From Lactobacillus colini (GTDB taxonomy: Bacteria; Bacillota; Bacilli; Lactobacillales; Lactobacillaceae): DNA of 64,000 bases. Location of the stretch: NCBI RefSeq assembly GCF_017874575.1, contig NZ_JAGGLU010000008.1, forward strand, positions 1 to 64,000, written 5' to 3'. Of this stretch, positions 63,763 to 64,000 are shown one piece after another. A program made the position numbers and the translations under genes. Each line of letters begins with the position of its first letter. The first letter of the stretch is position 1. Under the pieces are notes generated by a model. The model saw only the letters and a list, made by a program, of their open reading frames with translations. It was not told the DNA's origin and searched no databases.

Positions 63763-64000
63763 ATGAAACTACGCAAAAAGATACTTATAGCTGCTCTTAG
63801 TCTTTCTTTAGGAGTTATACCTGCATTTTCACCTAACTTATCTAAAGCTGCGTCTACTTCACCTACTACGATTGAACAGTCTAGCGTCAAATTAAAGCTA
63901 AACCACAATTCCTATGTATATAACAATAAAGGCAAGCGCCTTAAATACTACAAAGGAAAAAAGGCACTTTTAAAAAAATCAACACGATTGACTATTAAAG
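63763..64000 (+). CDS. secreted SLAP-domain protein (partial, runs off window)
   Basis: AAGGAGG before the ATG. The first 79 codons show a signal peptide (MKLRKKILIAALSLSLGVIP, cleavage near SKA-AS at about 30) and the start of a SLAP motif, NHNSYVYNNKGKRLKYYKGKK. The rest lies beyond the window. A second SLAP gene within 1.3 kb of the one at 61865. Confidence 0.85.
   Translation, partial: MKLRKKILIAALSLSLGVIPAFSPNLSKAASTSPTTIEQSSVKLKLNHNSYVYNNKGKRLKYYKGKKALLKKSTRLTIK

Overview
The window looks like chromosome from a host-associated Lactobacillus of the L. acidophilus / L. gasseri / L. johnsonii group. The evidence is gene content: an oxalate-catabolism operon (oxc-frc), tandem dak/dgk deoxynucleoside kinases with near-identical 5' ends, several SLAP (S-layer-associated) proteins, a helveticin J-like protein, two FluC halves behind a fluoride riboswitch, and AT-rich DNA with strong AGGAGG-type ribosome sites. 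No rRNA, tRNA or CRISPR array was seen.

Layout. 1-0.1 kb: tail of an IS30-like transposase. 0.1-4.4 kb (minus): oxc, frc and a second class III CoA-transferase, preceded by an unassigned structured RNA with a terminator. 4.8-10.3 kb (minus): dltX-A-B-C-D for D-alanylation of teichoic acids; DltD carries an extra C-terminal beta-lactamase-fold domain. 10.4-13.7 kb: three membrane or surface proteins. 13.8-18.3 kb: accessory DNA with a small RNA gene, a decayed membrane-protein gene, a Sec-secreted cationic protein with an immunity-like partner, an AAA ATPase between two copies of one hairpin repeat, and IS relics. 18.3-21.2 kb: a flavinylated fumarate-reductase-like enzyme and a divergent LysR. 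21.4-25.8 kb: a LicT-type antiterminator / PTS / 6-phospho-beta-glucosidase operon with RAT, terminator and cre. 25.8-27.7 kb: a truncated SLAP protein and IS110/IS3-like debris. 27.7-34 kb: AraC-MFS-esterase operon, small genes, an AAC(3)-family protein, a beta-hydroxyacid dehydrogenase and a second copy of the small RNA. 34-48.5 kb: CBS protein, P-type ATPase, Na+/H+ antiporter, ABC systems, an Rgg/XRE regulator, FluC pair, CPBP protease, DUF218 protein. 48.7-55.6 kb: two lipoproteins, aldo/keto reductase, nagB with NagR-type dre sites, dak-dgk, purine permease. 55.6-59.1 kb: an exopolysaccharide operon (degenerate GGDEF, small membrane protein, GT2, GH8). 59.2-64 kb: a phage-like ImmR/ImmA pair divergent from a broken holin and a helveticin J-like gene, SLAP proteins and a probable type I toxin-antitoxin locus.

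The most interesting signals are the duplicated small RNA (13.9 and 34.1 kb), with conserved CUCCUCC and UUCCCA elements but diverged terminator stems; the type I toxin-antitoxin-like locus at 63.05-63.38 kb; the secreted-protein/immunity-like pair at 15.0-15.9 kb; the DltD-beta-lactamase fusion; the ImmR/ImmA-holin-helveticin arrangement; and the unassigned structured RNA upstream of oxc. All functional statements rest on reading motifs by eye; no database search was run.
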